A DNA stretch of 64,000 nucleotides from Thauera butanivorans NBRC 103042 (GCF_001591165.1 NZ_BCUG01000019.1:52512-116511); one strand, 5' to 3'; numbered from the stretch's first letter, positions 9,185 to 18,638 are shown. Notes: a model not told the origin generated them from the letters alone. Made by a program: numbers and translations.

Positions 9185-9730
9185 ATGCTCCCGCTGTTCT
9201 GGCTCAAACGGATGCCACCCACCACCTCCACGCTGCCCACTCGCACGATAGAGCCCCAAAAAGGGCTGATGCGGCCGGAGCCGGCCTCATCACTGCTGGC
9301 GACACCGCGCCGACAGAAGCTGCTGGAGGACATCTGGCAGCGCACCTCGCTGTCCCGCCGGCAGTTCGCCACGCTCTACCTCGCACCGCTGGAACGCTAG
9401 ACCGAACTGGTCGTGCAGGCCGACCAGGCATCGGTCGCCCATCAACTCGGCGGCGCCCCTGCGAAGGCGATGGCCGCCCCGAAGCATGCACTGCAGCGCA
9501 AGCTCCTCGACGGCCTGCGCTTCCTCCTGCGCGAGGAGTTCAAGTTGAACCAGCCGCAAGCCTCGGACGGCTGGCTGACCCAGGATGCCTTGTGGCTGGT
9601 CAGCAAAACGGTCTCCGACAAGCTGCGCGCCCACCTGCTGTCGCAGGGCATCGACGGCATCCCGTCGAACAACACGGCGGTGTTCAATGTGCTGCAGGAT
9701 CACGGCATCGTGCAGCAGCACGATCCGCTC
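9185..9730 (+). pseudogene. MobH/TraI_2-type ICE relaxase, internally deleted
   Basis: The start (MLPLFWLKR..., then LLATPRRQKLLEDIWQRTSL and RRQFATLYLAPLER) is the N-terminus of the MobH-family relaxase of ICEclc/PFGI-1-like conjugative elements. A TAG at 9398-9400 stops it after 71 residues. In the same frame the sequence jumps to the C-terminal domain of the same family (AMAAPKHALQRKLLDGLRFL, then ASDGWLTQDALWLVSKTVSD, up to NVLQDHGIVQ). The HD-phosphohydrolase-like core of several hundred residues, including the catalytic histidines, is missing. After about 9730 similarity is lost against the integrase relic. So: an internal deletion plus a nonsense codon, certainly inactive. Confidence 0.85.
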
Positions 9731-9799
9731 CCGTGGCCGTCGCTCCGACATCGTTCCAGCGGATCCGTTTTCCGGCTTGCTGGAGATGCTCGATGAGCA

Positions 9800-10171
9800 G
9801 CCCACATCGGCCGCGCCCCCCCGCCGCTTGGCTTCCTGCTCGGCATAGCTCAGTGGGTGAATGCCGCGCGCCACGAGCCAGCGCGCCGCCCTATGGGCGA
9901 CGCGGGCATGTTCAAGAGAGACATCGGGATAGGCGCCGACAGTGAGGATCTGCTCCTTGCCCCCAAGGCGGTAGCGGTAGCGCCAGACCTTCGCACCCGT
10001 CGGCGGGACATAGAGGGTAAGCCCTCCCCCGTCGGCGAACTTGGTGGGCGCAGTGCCCGGCTTCGTGGCACGCACTTTTGCGGCGTTCAATGCGCGGGTG
10101 AAGTCGTCCGAGGTCAGGCGGTTCTCTTCGGACAACTCGAGCAGGATGGCCAGCGGCGTGTGTGCGGACAT
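9800..10171 (-). pseudogene. tyrosine integrase relic (DUF4102 N-terminus only)
   Basis: From ATG 10171 the minus strand encodes the arm-binding domain of a P4-type integrase: ALNAAKVRATKPGTAPTKFA, then GGLTLYVPPTGAKVWRYRYR and TVGAYPDVSLEHARVA. After about residue 120 the frame runs into sequence complementary to the relaxase relic, so the core-binding and catalytic domains (R-H-R-Y) are absent. Integrase and mobH genes facing each other at one end of an element is typical of this ICE family. The right boundary lies against the fliE terminator. Confidence 0.82.
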
Positions 10172-10230
10172 GGCGGAATCCCTTCCGTTCTTTACCCACA
10201 CGAGAGCCGGAATACAATGGACGAACAAAA

Positions 10231-10256
10231 ACGCCCCTGGAAAGACCCAAGGGCGT
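10231..10256 (-). terminator. terminator of fliE
   Basis: On the minus strand a stem ACGCCC/GGGCGT (10256-10251 and 10236-10231) is followed by TTTTTGTTCG. It lies 64 bases after the fliE stop. The plus strand also has a T-rich tail (AATTCTTTGTTTTT), so it may act both ways and insulate fliE from the ICE relic. Confidence 0.7.
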
Positions 10257-10320
10257 AATTCTTTGTTTTTCAGCTAATTACCGCGAAACACTGGACATCC
10301 ATGGACCTCGCTGGACGCCC

Positions 10321-10644
10321 TCAGACCGGCATGTTCATGATGTCCTGATACGCGGTGACCAAGCGGTTGCGCACCTGCACCATCTGCTGGAAGGACAGGT
10401 TGGCCTTCTGCAGGTTGACCATCACGTCCTGAAGATTGACGTTGGGGTCGCCGGCAGAGAACTCCTGCGCCATCTGGCGTGCTTCGGACTGGGCCGCGCT
10501 GACGTCCTTGAGGGCGTTGTCGAGCACATCGGCGAAGTTGACGCCGCCCGCCGCGGGCGCAGCCGTTTCCACAGGCTTGTTCTGTGCAGCCTGGGATACC
10601 GAGCGCAGTTCGCTCAACATCTGGTCGATTCCACGGGTGTCCAT
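10321..10644 (-). CDS. fliE: flagellar hook-basal body complex protein FliE
   Basis: FliE joins the MS ring to the rod and is the first protein exported through the flagellar gate. The 107-residue protein has the family's C-terminal signature (NLQDVMVNLQKANLSFQQMV, then RNRLVTAYQDIMNMPV). It is transcribed away from flrBC in the same direction, with its own sigma-54 promoter about 105 bases upstream and its own terminator, so it is a single-gene unit rather than the head of the fliFGHIJ operon. Confidence 0.97.
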   Translation of the reverse strand: MDTRGIDQMLSELRSVSQAAQNKPVETAAPAAGGVNFADVLDNALKDVSAAQSEARQMAQEFSAGDPNVNLQDVMVNLQKANLSFQQMVQVRNRLVTAYQDIMNMPV

Positions 10645-10747
10645 GCTCGCTCTCCGGTCCAGGTCTTCGGCCTTGTGATCTGTCTGCCGATCTTCGGTTC
10701 CCCGGCCTGTGTCGCTCTGTTTGTCGCTGTTGACGTCAGTCTAGCAG

Positions 10748-10763
10748 AGCAAAGCCCGTGCCA
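10748..10763 (-). promoter_or_regulatory. sigma-54 promoter of fliE
   Basis: Minus strand TGGCAC-GGGCT-TTGCT: a perfect -24 box (10763-10758) and -12 box (TTGC, 10752-10749), with GG and GC ten bases apart. It requires an enhancer-binding activator; FlrC encoded next door is the obvious candidate. Confidence 0.88.
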
Positions 10764-10786
10764 CCGCCATGCAGTTCGTCCACCGG

Positions 10787-12229
10787 CTAGACATCGTAGC
10801 CTTCGTCGCGGTACTGCTGCAGCTTGTAGCGCAAGGTTCGTTCCGAGATTCCCAGCTTTTCGACGGTTTTCTTGCGCGATCCGCCCAGTTCGCGCAGCGT
10901 GCCGAGGATGTGCTCGCGTTCGAGATCCTTCATGTTCGCCGGGCGAGCGGCCTGGGCAGTTGCAGCGACAGCCCCGGTCTGCGGCGGCAACGGTTGGCTG
11001 GCGGCAAACATTGCCGCCGGCGCGGCAGGCGCCTTGCTGGGTGCCGCGGCAAAATCTGCCGCCGGAGCGATCTGCACCGCCGGCGCCGCAGCGGCGCCGT
11101 CCCAGTGCGGCAGGCACAGGCGCAGCGTCTCGGCGCCGACGGTGTCGCCGGGCGTCAGGATCAGCGCGCGCTGCAAGGTGTTCTCAAGTTCGCGCACGTT
11201 GCCCGGCCAGCCGTAGCTCGGCAGCAGGTTCTCGGCCTCGGGCGCCAGGCGGGTCTGGCGCTTGAGCCGCGCAGCGTGCTGGGAGAGGAAATGGCGTGCC
11301 AGCGGCACGATGTCGCCCGGCCGCTCGCGCAGCGCGGGAATCGCGATCGGGAAGACGTTGAGCCGGTAGTACAAGTCCTCGCGGAAGCGGCCCGCGGCGA
11401 TCTCCTTCTGCATGTCGCGGTTACTGGTGGCCAGCACCCGGATGTCGAGCACCACCGGCTTCTTGCCGCCGACGCGTTCGACTTCGCGCTCCTGCAGCAC
11501 CCGCAGCAGCTTGGCCTGCAGGCCGAGCGGCATTTCGGAGATTTCGTCGAGCAGGATGGTGCCGCCCTGGGCCTGCTCGAACTTGCCCGGCTGTGCAGCC
11601 TGCGCGCCGGTGAAAGCGCCCTTCTCGTAGCCGAACAGCGTGGCCTCCAGCAGGTTCTCGGGGATCGCCGCGCAGTTGATCGCGATGAAGGGGCCGCTGC
11701 GGCGCGGCGAATGGCTGTGGATGTAGCGCGCGAAGACTTCCTTGCCGGTGCCGGACTCGCCGGACAGCAGCACCGTGGCGTCGGTCTCGGCCACGCGCGC
11801 GGCCAGTGCCAGCAGATTGCAGGTATGCGGGTCTTCGGCGACGGTATCCTCGGCGGCGGGCGGCAGCGCCGCGTAGCGCCGCACGTTCTCCAGCAGCACT
11901 TCGGGTTCGAAGGGCTTCATCAGGAAGTCGCAGGCACCGCCGCGCATCGCTGCCACCGCCTTGTCGACGTCGCCGTAGGCCGTCATCAGCAGCACCGGCA
12001 GTTGCGGCTGGCGCAGGCGGATCTCGTGCAGCAGTTCGAGGCCGTCCATCGGCTGCATGCGCAGGTCGGTGACGACGAGGTTGAAGCGCTGGCGCTCGAG
12101 TTCGGCCAGCGCCGCCGGTCCGCCATCGACGCCGGTGACGCCGTGGCGGGCCATCTCCAGCGTGAAGCACACGGCATCGCGCAGCGCGGCATCGTCCTCG
12201 ACGACGAGAATGTTCAGGTGTTCGATCAT
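10787..12229 (-). CDS. flrC: sigma-54-dependent flagellar response regulator FlrC/FleR
   Basis: A three-domain NtrC-family activator of 480 residues. The receiver domain (1-120) has acid residues E11-D13, phosphoacceptor D55 and K105. The AAA+ domain has Walker A GESGTGKE (157-164) and the sigma-54 contact loop GAFTGA (204-209). A Fis-type helix-turn-helix closes the protein (ISERTLRYKLQQYRDEGY). An Ala/Pro-rich linker of about 75 residues precedes it. It overlaps flrB by 4 bases. In Vibrio and Pseudomonas this regulator switches on class III basal-body and hook genes. No FlrA/FleQ master activator is in the window. Confidence 0.95.
   Translation of the reverse strand: MIEHLNILVVEDDAALRDAVCFTLEMARHGVTGVDGGPAALAELERQRFNLVVTDLRMQPMDGLELLHEIRLRQPQLPVLLMTAYGDVDKAVAAMRGGACDFLMKPFEPEVLLENVRRYAALPPAAEDTVAEDPHTCNLLALAARVAETDATVLLSGESGTGKEVFARYIHSHSPRRSGPFIAINCAAIPENLLEATLFGYEKGAFTGAQAAQPGKFEQAQGGTILLDEISEMPLGLQAKLLRVLQEREVERVGGKKPVVLDIRVLATSNRDMQKEIAAGRFREDLYYRLNVFPIAIPALRERPGDIVPLARHFLSQHAARLKRQTRLAPEAENLLPSYGWPGNVRELENTLQRALILTPGDTVGAETLRLCLPHWDGAAAAPAVQIAPAADFAAAPSKAPAAPAAMFAASQPLPPQTGAVAATAQAARPANMKDLEREHILGTLRELGGSRKKTVEKLGISERTLRYKLQQYRDEGYDV
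11001..11062. repeat. two GCGGCA-N5-TGCCGC palindromes inside flrC
   Basis: Perfect palindromes GCGGCA-AACAT-TGCCGC (11001-11017) and GCGGCA-AAATC-TGCCGC (11046-11062) lie 45 bases apart, about 240-310 bases upstream of the fliE sigma-54 promoter. That is a normal distance for an enhancer. They fall in the linker-encoding part of flrC, where the coding constraint is weak. Binding is inferred. Confidence 0.5.
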
Positions 12230-13446
12230 GGCGGTGACGGCGAAGAAGTCGTGTCTGCCGGCAACTCGAGCGACATCGGCAGACTGAGGATGAAGGTGGA
12301 ACCCTGGCCGGGCGCCGAACGCAGCAGGATGTCGCCGCCGTGGCCGCGTGCGACGCCGCGCGCGATGGCAAGGCCGAGGCCGGTGCCTTCGGCGCGCGTG
12401 GTGAAGAAAGGCTCGAACAGGCGCTCCTGCAACTCGGCCGGAATGCCCCGGCCTTCGTCGCTGACGGCGAAGCGCACCGCGGCCACACCCAGGCCGCTGT
12501 CGGCGGCCGGCACGCTTGCGACGTCGAAGCGCACGCAGCCACCCGCCTCGCTGGCCTGGATGGCATTCTCGAGCAGATTCGTCAACGCGCCGCCCAGTGC
12601 CTTGCGGTCACCAAGGAGTTCGGTGTCGCCGCAGCCGCAGTGCGCGTCGAACTCGATCTGCTTCGCCTTCGCCAGCGGCTCCAGCGTATGGGCGAGTTCC
12701 GCCGCCAGTTCGCAGACGTGGAAGCGCTGGCGCCCCAGGCTGTCGCCGCGGGCAAACAGCAGCATGTCGCGGATCAGGCGTTCCAGGTAGCGCAGGCGCT
12801 CCAGCGCGCGGTCGGCGACGTGGCTGCGCTGCGCGGCGCCGAGCTCGGGCTGGCGCAGATTGCCCGTGTAGAGCAGCGCGGCGGCCAGCGGCGTGCGCAG
12901 TTGGTGCGCCAGGCCCGCGACCATCTCGCCCATCGCCGCGAGCCGTTCGTTGCGCTCTGAAGCGAGGCGCATGCGGTGTGTTTCGGTGATGTCGTGCAGC
13001 AGCACGATCCGCTCGTCGCCCGATTCGAGCGCGGATTCGGACAGCGACAGCCGCCGCGGCTCGTCCGCACTACCGCCCTCGCCCGGCGCCGCGAAGCTGA
13101 ACTCGCCCGGCGTCTCGGTGGCCTGCAGGCGCGCCCACGCGGCACGCCAGGCGGTGCCGACCAGCGCGCCGCCGAACAAGGCCTCGGCCGCACGATTGAC
13201 CTGGACGACGAGGCCCGCGCGATCGACGACGACGACCGCTGCCGGCAGCGCGCCCATCAGCACCGACAGCCGCTCGGTCAGTTGCCCGACCTGCGCCTGC
13301 AGCGCGTTGTAGGCGGTCGACAGTTCCTCGGAAGCGCGGTTGAACAGCGCGAACGCCTCGGCCAGCTGCGCCGCGTCGAGCGGAGCGGCCGGCGATCCGG
13401 CAGAAGGATGGCTGGGTTCCGTATTCACGCCCTGCACTCTAATCAT
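12226..13446 (-). CDS. flrB: flagellar sensor histidine kinase FlrB/FleS
   Basis: Cytoplasmic sensor kinase that phosphorylates FlrC. From ATG 13446 it has 406 residues with no membrane segment: a helical N-terminus, a PAS-like domain (about 60-155), the dimerisation/phosphoacceptor region with H181 in GLAHQLRTPLAA, and an ATPase domain with NLLENAIQA, DEGRGIP and GTGLGLAI. The frame stays open to 13683, but that would overlap fliF and the promoter region; the ribosome site for 13446 is weak, so a nearby GTG (13428) is possible. flrC follows with a 4-base overlap. Confidence 0.93.
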   Translation of the reverse strand: MIRVQGVNTEPSHPSAGSPAAPLDAAQLAEAFALFNRASEELSTAYNALQAQVGQLTERLSVLMGALPAAVVVVDRAGLVVQVNRAAEALFGGALVGTAWRAAWARLQATETPGEFSFAAPGEGGSADEPRRLSLSESALESGDERIVLLHDITETHRMRLASERNERLAAMGEMVAGLAHQLRTPLAAALLYTGNLRQPELGAAQRSHVADRALERLRYLERLIRDMLLFARGDSLGRQRFHVCELAAELAHTLEPLAKAKQIEFDAHCGCGDTELLGDRKALGGALTNLLENAIQASEAGGCVRFDVASVPAADSGLGVAAVRFAVSDEGRGIPAELQERLFEPFFTTRAEGTGLGLAIARGVARGHGGDILLRSAPGQGSTFILSLPMSLELPADTTSSPSPP

Positions 13447-13449
13447 GGT

Positions 13450-13464
13450 GGGCACTATCTTAGC
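13450..13464 (+). promoter_or_regulatory. sigma-54 promoter of fliF operon (candidate)
   Basis: GGGCAC-TATCT-TAGC keeps the invariant GG (13451-13452) and GC (13463-13464) ten bases apart, with one mismatch in each box. It would start transcription near 13476, about 83 bases before fliF. It lies only 4 bases from the flrB start codon on the other strand. Confidence 0.55.
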
Positions 13465-13474
13465 CGGCAAACAG

Positions 13475-13491
13475 GCGGCAAAAAATGCCGC
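13475..13491. repeat. GCGGCA-N5-TGCCGC palindrome, flrB-fliF divergent region
   Basis: A perfect palindrome with centre AAAAA, midway between the divergent flrB and fliF genes. It covers the predicted fliF start site and sits where a -35 element for flrBC would fall, so it could control both directions. It belongs to the recurring palindrome family of this flagellar region. Confidence 0.55.
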
Positions 13492-13558
13492 TATTCGCAT
13501 GACCACCCTTGCCAGGGCCGCGTGACAATGCGCCCATCCGAAAAAGTGGACCGCCATC

Positions 13559-15304
13559 ATGGCCGCTGCCGAGAACACTGCCGAGATGCCCATTGGTGGG
13601 GCGCCCGCAGGGAACGCACCGAATACCGGGCCTGCCGAGCCCACCGAACCCTCTCGCCTGCAGCAGGCGCTGGAGAACGTCAAGGCGCTGACGCAGCAGC
13701 AGAAGATCGCCGCTGCGGCCGCGCTCGCGCTGACGATCGCGCTGATCGCAGCCCTGCTGATGTGGAACCGTCCGCCCGACTACGCGGTGCTGTACTCCAA
13801 CCTCGACGAGCGCGACGGCGGCCAGGTCATCGCCACGCTGCAGCAGCAGAACGTGCCCTACCGGATGTCGTCCACCGGCAATGCGATCCTGGTGCCCAGC
13901 GCGCAGGTGCACGAAACCCGCCTGCGCCTGGCTGCGGCCGGCCTGCCCAAGGGCGGGCTGGCGGGCTTCGAGCTGATGGATGGGCAGAAACTTGGCATCT
14001 CGCAGTTCAACGAACAGGTCAATTACCAGCGCGCGCTCGAAGGCGAGCTGTCGCGCACCGTGCAGTCGATCTCGGCGGTCGACAGCGCCCGCGTGCATCT
14101 GGCGATGCCCAAGCAGACCGCCTTCCTGCGCGACGACCAGAAGCCGACCGCGTCGGTGATGGTGAACCTGCGCCCGGGGCGCATCCTGGACGAGAACCAG
14201 GTCGCCGGCATCGTGCATCTGGTGTCGTCCAGCGTGCCGCGCATGACCGCCGAAGGCGTCAAGATCATCGACCAGAGCGGCAAGCTGCTGACCGAACGGG
14301 CCGACCCGCTGATGCGCGCCGGCCTCAACGCCAACCAGCTGCAGTACGTGCGGATGGTCGAGGAAGGCCTGATCGAGCGCATCGACAACATCCTGGTGCC
14401 GCTGTTCGGCAAGGACAACTTCCGCGCCCAGGTCACCGCCGCCGTCGATTTCAACCAGGTCGAGCAGACCGCCGAGACCTACAAGCCCAACCCTTCGCCC
14501 GACCAGGCAATCCGCAGCCAGCAGACCACCGAGACCATCAACCCGCTGCAGGGGCCGCAAGGCATTCCCGGCGCGCTCACCAACCAGCCGCCGGTACCGG
14601 CCACCGCGCCGCTCAGCGTGCCGCCGGTCGGCGCAGGCCAGCAGGGCTCGCAGGGCGTGATCAGCAGCAACCGCAGCGCGGTGCTCAACTACGAAGTCGA
14701 CCGCAGCATCCAGCACATCAAGCAGGCGGTCGGCCAGATCAAGCGCCTGTCGGTGGCGGTGGTCGTCAACAACCGCAGCATGCCCGGCCCGGACGGCAAG
14801 CCGACCCGGGTGCCGCTGACCGACGAGGAAATCGCCCGCATCACCAACGTCGTGCGCGAAGCCGTCGGCTACAACGCCGACCGGGGCGACTCGATCAACG
14901 TCGCCAACAACGCCTTTGCCCGCGACACCGACGACGCTGCGCCGCCGCTGTGGAAGGATCCGGAAATGGTCGAGCTCGGCCGCGAAGGGCTGAACTGGCT
15001 GCTGATCCTGATCGCGATCCTGCTCGCCTACTTCGGCGTGCTGCGCCCGCTGCTGCGCACGGTGATACCGCCGAAGGAGAAGCCGGCCAAGGATGCCCAG
15101 GCCGAACCGGGCCAGGGCGGCCAGGGTGGCGTGGGCGGCGACGAAGACGAGGACGGCGTGGTCGTGTCGCTGTCGGGCGAGGATGAAGCCGACAGCTACG
15201 AAGGCCGCCTCGCCCGCGCCCGCGAGCTGGCCCGCGACGATCCCAAGACCGTCGCCAATCTGGTCAAGGAATGGCTGGGCGTGGCCGAGGAGGGCCGCAA
15301 GTGA
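13559..15304 (+). CDS. fliF: flagellar MS-ring protein FliF
   Basis: FliF assembles the MS ring in the inner membrane, the base of the rotor. The 581-residue protein has an N-terminal membrane segment (about 50-70, ALALTIALIAALLMW), the periplasmic ring-building domains (YSNLDERDGGQVIATL...), a variable Pro/Gln-rich loop around 325-370, a second membrane segment (LNWLLILIAILLAYFGVL) and a cytoplasmic tail that holds FliG. It is first gene of fliFGHIJ; fliG begins in its stop codon. Confidence 0.97.
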   Translation: MAAAENTAEMPIGGAPAGNAPNTGPAEPTEPSRLQQALENVKALTQQQKIAAAAALALTIALIAALLMWNRPPDYAVLYSNLDERDGGQVIATLQQQNVPYRMSSTGNAILVPSAQVHETRLRLAAAGLPKGGLAGFELMDGQKLGISQFNEQVNYQRALEGELSRTVQSISAVDSARVHLAMPKQTAFLRDDQKPTASVMVNLRPGRILDENQVAGIVHLVSSSVPRMTAEGVKIIDQSGKLLTERADPLMRAGLNANQLQYVRMVEEGLIERIDNILVPLFGKDNFRAQVTAAVDFNQVEQTAETYKPNPSPDQAIRSQQTTETINPLQGPQGIPGALTNQPPVPATAPLSVPPVGAGQQGSQGVISSNRSAVLNYEVDRSIQHIKQAVGQIKRLSVAVVVNNRSMPGPDGKPTRVPLTDEEIARITNVVREAVGYNADRGDSINVANNAFARDTDDAAPPLWKDPEMVELGREGLNWLLILIAILLAYFGVLRPLLRTVIPPKEKPAKDAQAEPGQGGQGGVGGDEDEDGVVVSLSGEDEADSYEGRLARARELARDDPKTVANLVKEWLGVAEEGRK

Positions 15305-16302
15305 CGACACCCGAAGAAGGCCTGGAAAAAGCTGCCCTGCTGCTGATGACGCTCGGCGCCGACGAAGCGGCCGAGGTGCTGAAGCACCTCGGCCCGCGCG
15401 AAGTGCAGCGTCTCGGCATGAAGATGGCGAGCATGCCGCCGCAGTCGCGCAGCAAGGTCGAACCGCTGCTGGAGGAAATGATCGAGCATTTCGCCAAGGG
15501 CGCACTGATCGAATCGGACGAGGAGCAATTGCGCCTGATGCTGACCAAGGCGCTGGGCGACGAGCGCGCCAGCCACCTGCTCGCACGCATGATCCAGGGC
15601 TCGGACACCGCCGGCATCGAGAGCCTGAAGTGGATGGACGCCGGCACCGCCGCCGACCTGATCAAGAACGAGCATCCGCAGATCATCGCCACCATCCTGG
15701 TCCACCTCGAATTCGACCAGGCCGGCGAGATCCTGACGCATTTCAACGAACGCCTGCGCAACGACGTGGTACTGCGCATCGCCACGCTCGACGGCGTGCA
15801 GCCTGCCGCGCTGCGCGAACTGAACGATTCGCTGACGCGCATGCTGGCCGGCGCATCGACGGTGAAGAAGGCCTCGATGGGCGGCGTGCACCATGCCGCG
15901 GAGATACTCAACTTCGTCGGCTCGACCTACGAGACCAGCATCATCGACAACGTGCGCGAATACGATCCCGAACTGGCGCAGAAGATCCTCGACGAGATGT
16001 TCGTGTTCGAGAATCTGCTCGACATCGACGACCGCGGCATCCAGACCGTGCTGCGCGAAGTCCAGTCCGATTCGCTGATCGTCGCCCTCAAGGGCGCGCA
16101 GCCGGAGCTGCGCGAGAAGATCTTCAAGAACATGTCGAGCCGCGCGGCCGAGATGCTGCGCGAGGATCTCGAATCCCGCGGCCCGGTCCGCCTGTCCGAA
16201 GTCGAGGCCGAGCAGAAGGAAATCCTCAAGATCGTCCGCCGCCTGGCGGAGGAAGGCCAGGTCATGATGGCGGGCAAGGGAGGCGACGATGGCTTCGTCT
16301 AA
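15301..16302 (+). CDS. fliG: flagellar motor switch protein FliG
   Basis: FliG couples the rotor to the stator and transmits the switch signal. The 333-residue protein carries the middle-domain EHPQ motif (KNEHPQIIATIL), a helical linker and the C-terminal charged torque ridge (LREVQSDSLIVALKGA, REKIFKNMSSRAAEML). I chose GTG 15301, which overlaps the fliF stop (GTGA) and has GAGGAGG upstream; a longer frame to 15271 lacks such a site. Translation is therefore coupled to fliF. Confidence 0.97.
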   Translation: MTTPEEGLEKAALLLMTLGADEAAEVLKHLGPREVQRLGMKMASMPPQSRSKVEPLLEEMIEHFAKGALIESDEEQLRLMLTKALGDERASHLLARMIQGSDTAGIESLKWMDAGTAADLIKNEHPQIIATILVHLEFDQAGEILTHFNERLRNDVVLRIATLDGVQPAALRELNDSLTRMLAGASTVKKASMGGVHHAAEILNFVGSTYETSIIDNVREYDPELAQKILDEMFVFENLLDIDDRGIQTVLREVQSDSLIVALKGAQPELREKIFKNMSSRAAEMLREDLESRGPVRLSEVEAEQKEILKIVRRLAEEGQVMMAGKGGDDGFV

Positions 16303-16338
16303 GCTGCCGCCGCTCTCGATACGGCCCGGGAGCATTTC

Positions 16339-17127
16339 GTGAGCATTTCCCGCCACCAGGCCGTGGGCGCGTACCGGCGCTGGACGCCGGAGGATTTCGA
16401 CGCGCGGGAAGCGCCCCCTCCCCCGGCAGGCGCCGACGCCGCTGCCGCGGCCGAGCCCGAAGCCGTTCCCGACGCACCCGAGCCGGCCTACAGCCTGCCG
16501 CCCGATCTGAAGCTGCCCACGGCGGAGGAAATCGAGCGCATGCACGAGGAAATCCGCAATGCCGCGCGCGAGGAAGGCTGGCGCGAAGGCCACGAAGCCG
16601 GGCTGGCGGCGGGTACGGCCGAAGGCGAACGCAAGGGCTATGAGGAAGGCAAGGCGAGAACCGAAGCCGAAGCCGCGCGCGTGCTGGCGCTGGCCGAGCG
16701 GCTCGAGCAGTCGCTGGCCGAAATCGACCGCGAAGTGGCCGAGGAGCTGATGGCGCTCGCCATCGAGCTGGCCCGGCAGATGGTCCACCACACCCTGCGC
16801 CTCCACCCCGAGACCGTGCTCGACACCATCCGCATCGCCCTGCAGCAGTTGCCGCAGGGTAACGCGCAGATCCGGCTGCATCCGGACGACCTGGCGCTGG
16901 TGCGTGACAACCTGGGCGAACAGCTCGCGCAAGCCGGCCACCGCCTGCAGGAAGATTTCGACCTGCAGCGCGGCGAGTGCCGCATCGACACCCAGGGCGC
17001 ACAGCTCGACGCCACGCTGGAGACCCGCTGGCGGCGCGTGCTCGAATCGCTCGGGCGCGAACACATGCGCTTCTCCCCCGCCGATCCGGATCGGCCGGCA
17101 AGCGGCACACCGGACGCTGCCGCATGA
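16339..17127 (+). CDS. fliH: flagellar export apparatus regulator FliH
   Basis: FliH binds and restrains the FliI ATPase and docks it to the C ring. The 262-residue protein has the family's Glu/Gly-rich repeats GXXXG-like ([20 protein letters not shown] then RKGYEEGKA), a long coiled coil and the V/A-ATPase-E-like C-terminus. The only start after the last in-frame stop is GTG 16339, six bases after GGGAG. Its last bases overlap fliI (ATGA). Confidence 0.94.
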   Translation: MSISRHQAVGAYRRWTPEDFDAREAPPPPAGADAAAAAEPEAVPDAPEPAYSLPPDLKLPTAEEIERMHEEIRNAAREEGWREGHEAGLAAGTAEGERKGYEEGKARTEAEAARVLALAERLEQSLAEIDREVAEELMALAIELARQMVHHTLRLHPETVLDTIRIALQQLPQGNAQIRLHPDDLALVRDNLGEQLAQAGHRLQEDFDLQRGECRIDTQGAQLDATLETRWRRVLESLGREHMRFSPADPDRPASGTPDAAA

Positions 17128-18521
17128 AGCACGGCAGCAATCTGTGGCGCGACTTCCTCGCCGACGGCCGCCGCCTGGTCAGGGACACCAGCGCCTTCGA
17201 GATCTCGGGCCGGCTCACCCGCATCAACGGCCTCGTCATGGAAGCGGCCGGACTCAAGCTGCCGCTGGGTTCCGGCTGCCGGATCCTGATCCCGGGCGGC
17301 GGCTCGGTCGAAGCCGAAGTCGTCGGCTTCAGCGGCGAAAAGCTGTTCATGATGCCGACCGACGACGTCTTCGGCCTGGCACCCGGCGCCCGCGTGCTGC
17401 CGATGGAAGTCGGCATGCCGCGGCTGGTGCCGGGCAAGCGCATCGGCCCGCGCCGCCGCGCCGCCGACCGCGCCAAGCACCTGCCGGTGGGCGACGCCCT
17501 GCTCGGCCGCGTCGTCGATGGCGCCGGCCGGCCGCTCGACGGCGCCGGGCCGCTCGCCACGCAGGAAACACGCTCGCTGCAGGGACGCGCGATCAACCCG
17601 CTGTCGCGCGCACCGATCGAGCAGCCGCTGGACGTCGGCATCCGTGCGATCAACGCCCTGCTGACCGTCGGCCGCGGCCAGCGCCTGGGCCTGTTCGCCG
17701 GCTCCGGGGTCGGCAAGTCGGTACTGATCGGCATGATGGCGCGCTACACCTCGGCGGACGTCATCGTCGTCGGCCTGATCGGCGAACGGGGCCGCGAAGT
17801 CAAGGAATTCATCGACCAGAGTCTCGGCCCGGAAGGCCTGGCGCGCTCGGTGGTGGTAGCCGCGCCCGCCGACACCAGCCCGCTGATGCGGATGCAGGGC
17901 GCGGCCTACGCGACCACGGTGGCGGAATACTTCCGCGACCAGGGCAAGCAGGTGCTGCTGATCATGGATTCGCTGACGCGCTACGCGATGGCGCAGCGCG
18001 AGATCGCCCTGGCGATCGGCGAACCCCCGGTCACCCGCGGCTATCCGCCGAGCGTGTTCGCCCGCCTGCCGGCGCTGGTCGAGCGCGCCGGCAACGGCCC
18101 CGAAGGAGGCGGCTCGATCACCGCTTTCTATACCGTGCTGGCCGAAGGCGACGACCAGCAGGATCCCATCGCCGACTCCGCGCGCGCCATCCTCGACGGC
18201 CACTTCGTGCTGTCGCGCAGCCTCGCCGACCAGGGCCACTACCCCGCGATCGACATCGAGCAGTCGATCTCGCGCGCGATGCACGGCCTGGTCGGCGACG
18301 AGCATTTCGCCGTCGTGCGCCAGTTCAAGCAGTTCTTCTCGCGCTATCAGCGCTCGCGCGACCTGATCGCGGTCGGCGCCTACCAGCCGGGCGGCGACCC
18401 GGTGCTGGACACCGCGGTGCAGCTCTACCCCAGGCTGGAGGCCTTCCTGCAGCAAGGCATCAACGAGCGCGAATCCTACGACGGCGCCCTGCAGAAGCTG
18501 GCACAGGCATTTTCGGCCTGA
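17124..18521 (+). CDS. fliI: flagellum-specific export ATPase FliI
   Basis: Hexameric ATPase of the type III flagellar export machine, related to the F1 beta subunit. The 465-residue protein has the Walker A loop AGSGVGKS (about 192-199), [10 protein letters not shown], Walker [11 protein letters not shown] and the [16 protein letters not shown] stretch. The start ATG 17124 overlaps the fliH stop by four bases; a longer open frame to 16977 only shadows fliH. Confidence 0.97.
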   Translation: MKHGSNLWRDFLADGRRLVRDTSAFEISGRLTRINGLVMEAAGLKLPLGSGCRILIPGGGSVEAEVVGFSGEKLFMMPTDDVFGLAPGARVLPMEVGMPRLVPGKRIGPRRRAADRAKHLPVGDALLGRVVDGAGRPLDGAGPLATQETRSLQGRAINPLSRAPIEQPLDVGIRAINALLTVGRGQRLGLFAGSGVGKSVLIGMMARYTSADVIVVGLIGERGREVKEFIDQSLGPEGLARSVVVAAPADTSPLMRMQGAAYATTVAEYFRDQGKQVLLIMDSLTRYAMAQREIALAIGEPPVTRGYPPSVFARLPALVERAGNGPEGGGSITAFYTVLAEGDDQQDPIADSARAILDGHFVLSRSLADQGHYPAIDIEQSISRAMHGLVGDEHFAVVRQFKQFFSRYQRSRDLIAVGAYQPGGDPVLDTAVQLYPRLEAFLQQGINERESYDGALQKLAQAFSA

Positions 18522-18638
18522 GTGTGACATTTTGCACGAGCGGCAGCCGAACACACGGCACGCCTGCGGCATACGGCGCTTAGACTGCCGGCGCCCCTCT
18601 CTCCGCCGCCGGGGCACGCGAACGACACAGCCATCCCC

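Noticed and set aside
10257..10320. Attachment site of the ICE relic (repeated TGGAC motif)
   Set aside because: TGGAC recurs at uneven spacing in this short gap, but I found no second copy at the other side of the relic and no tRNA or gene end it would duplicate.
10769..12790. A 673-codon open frame antisense to flrC and flrB
   Set aside because: Shadow of well-supported genes on the other strand, with no ribosome site or recognisable motif.
13447..13683. A longer N-terminus for the flrB product
   Set aside because: It would overlap fliF and the divergent promoter region and adds hydrophobic, unconserved residues.
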